This document shows, piece after piece, positions 63,189 to 64,000 of a stretch of 64,000 bases of DNA. Position 1 is the first letter of the stretch. Every line of letters begins with the position of its first letter. This stretch comes from Patagioenas fasciata (taxonomy: Eukaryota; Chordata; Aves; Columbiformes; Columbidae). The notes under the pieces are model-generated. The model ran no database searches, was not told the DNA's origin, and saw only the letters and a program-made list of their open reading frames with translations. The stretch is taken from contig NC_092525.1 in the NCBI RefSeq assembly GCF_037038585.1, forward strand, positions 26,314,367-26,378,366, written 5' to 3'. A program made the position numbers and the translations under genes.

Positions 63189-64000
63189 TTGTTTGACTTT
63201 CATCCATCACAGATCAATCTACAGTTCATTCAGTCCTCTCAGAGTTCTGCTGGCCCAGAAACCAGGACACCTCCAGGTATGCTACTTCATGTGTTTGTAG
63301 TCTTAGCTGACTTAGTTTTTTAGTCCAAAAATTGACTGTGCTCTTGAAATTAAAGCCATCAGATAGCATTACATATTGACAACACAGGCAGTGAGGTGGG
63401 ATCCTGATTAGCCAAGTTAATTTGGGAACAGAACACATGTGAGGAGCAGCAATGATATTAGTTCAATCAAATATTTGATTGCACTACCAGAAATAATATA
63501 ATTGCAGAGTTAAAAACTGTGCTTTGCACATTAGAATTTTATCTGATTAATATTTTGTTAAATTTTTGATATTAAGGACACTTCCAAAACAAAATTTAGT
63601 GTAAAAACACCCGAGGCAATATTTACTGTTTTACTTATTGCTTTAGACTTCATCAATATAAATTGTTACTCTTACTTACCAAGTCATAGGTGCATTCATG
63701 TGTTCTAAATAGACTTTAGATCTGAGCTACTGAGCCTGACTTTGCAGTTTATTACTTCATTTTGTTAGCCTTGTTTGAAATTGTCAGAGCTTTTTCAACG
63801 TACAGGATTGTGGTACTGGACCTATAAACATTGCTTTTTATTTAAAGCCAAGAAATTGGGGAATAAATTCTAATACTGCCTATAATTTCCCAGCCCTTTG
63901 GATGACAATTCTCTACTCTTTTACACTGGAGCACGTTACTATTTATGGAAGATATGTATATATTTCAGTGTCTATAAATCAGATGCAAACATCTGTTCTT

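Larger units (their letters stand above)
58976..64000. other. Region upstream (- strand sense) of the mir-181 cluster, no gene recognised
   Basis: The host transcript and perhaps its promoter would lie here or beyond the right edge. I could not place exons. Contains a T run at 60240-60259, a palindromic repeat relic at 62145-62226 and a (CAAA)n stretch at 63111-63188. The short ORFs have no family features. Confidence 0.55.

Overview
This window is vertebrate nuclear DNA, most likely from a bird. It is AT-rich, has large introns, carries a truncated CR1 LINE with the avian-type octamer tail, and encodes one recognisable multi-exon protein gene on the + strand. No prokaryotic, viral or mobile gene system was found. 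The species cannot be fixed from the sequence alone.

Positions 18-25001 hold the 3' part of PTPRC (CD45), the leukocyte receptor-type protein tyrosine phosphatase. I placed 27 coding exons by matching GT-AG splice sites, reading phase and the protein pattern. They join into one uninterrupted frame of 1111 residues that ends at a TAG at 24999-25001. The fragment starts inside the Ser/Thr-rich stalk; the promoter, signal peptide and classical variable exons lie off the left edge. In order the exons encode the end of the mucin-like stalk, a Cys-rich membrane-distal region, fibronectin type III-like domains, one transmembrane helix, the juxtamembrane wedge, the active phosphatase domain D1 (WPD loop and [10 protein letters not shown]), the degenerate domain D2 with an acidic insert, and an acidic C-terminal tail. 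A roughly 1-kb 3' UTR with an AATAAA at 25981 follows. All splice phases agree and no frameshift is seen, so the gene looks functional.

From about 26 to 58.6 kb I find no protein-coding gene. The stretch holds simple repeats, homopolymer runs, short non-conserved ORFs and relics of ancient interspersed repeats: a MIR/CORE-SINE-like signature near 36.3 kb and a palindromic MITE-like element near 62.2 kb.

The main find outside PTPRC is a pair of microRNA hairpins on the - strand at 58.69-58.98 kb: mir-181a-1 (upstream in its own direction) and mir-181b-1. Both arms of both hairpins are recognisable. This reproduces the PTPRC / antisense mir-181a-1~181b-1 arrangement known from mammals, with only about 33 kb between the PTPRC stop codon and the cluster. 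miR-181a tunes T-cell receptor signalling by repressing phosphatases, and CD45 is the phosphatase that licenses Src-family kinases in the same pathway, so the neighbourhood joins two regulators of lymphocyte signalling. The host transcript would run leftward from beyond the right side of the cluster; its exons cannot be placed from sequence alone.
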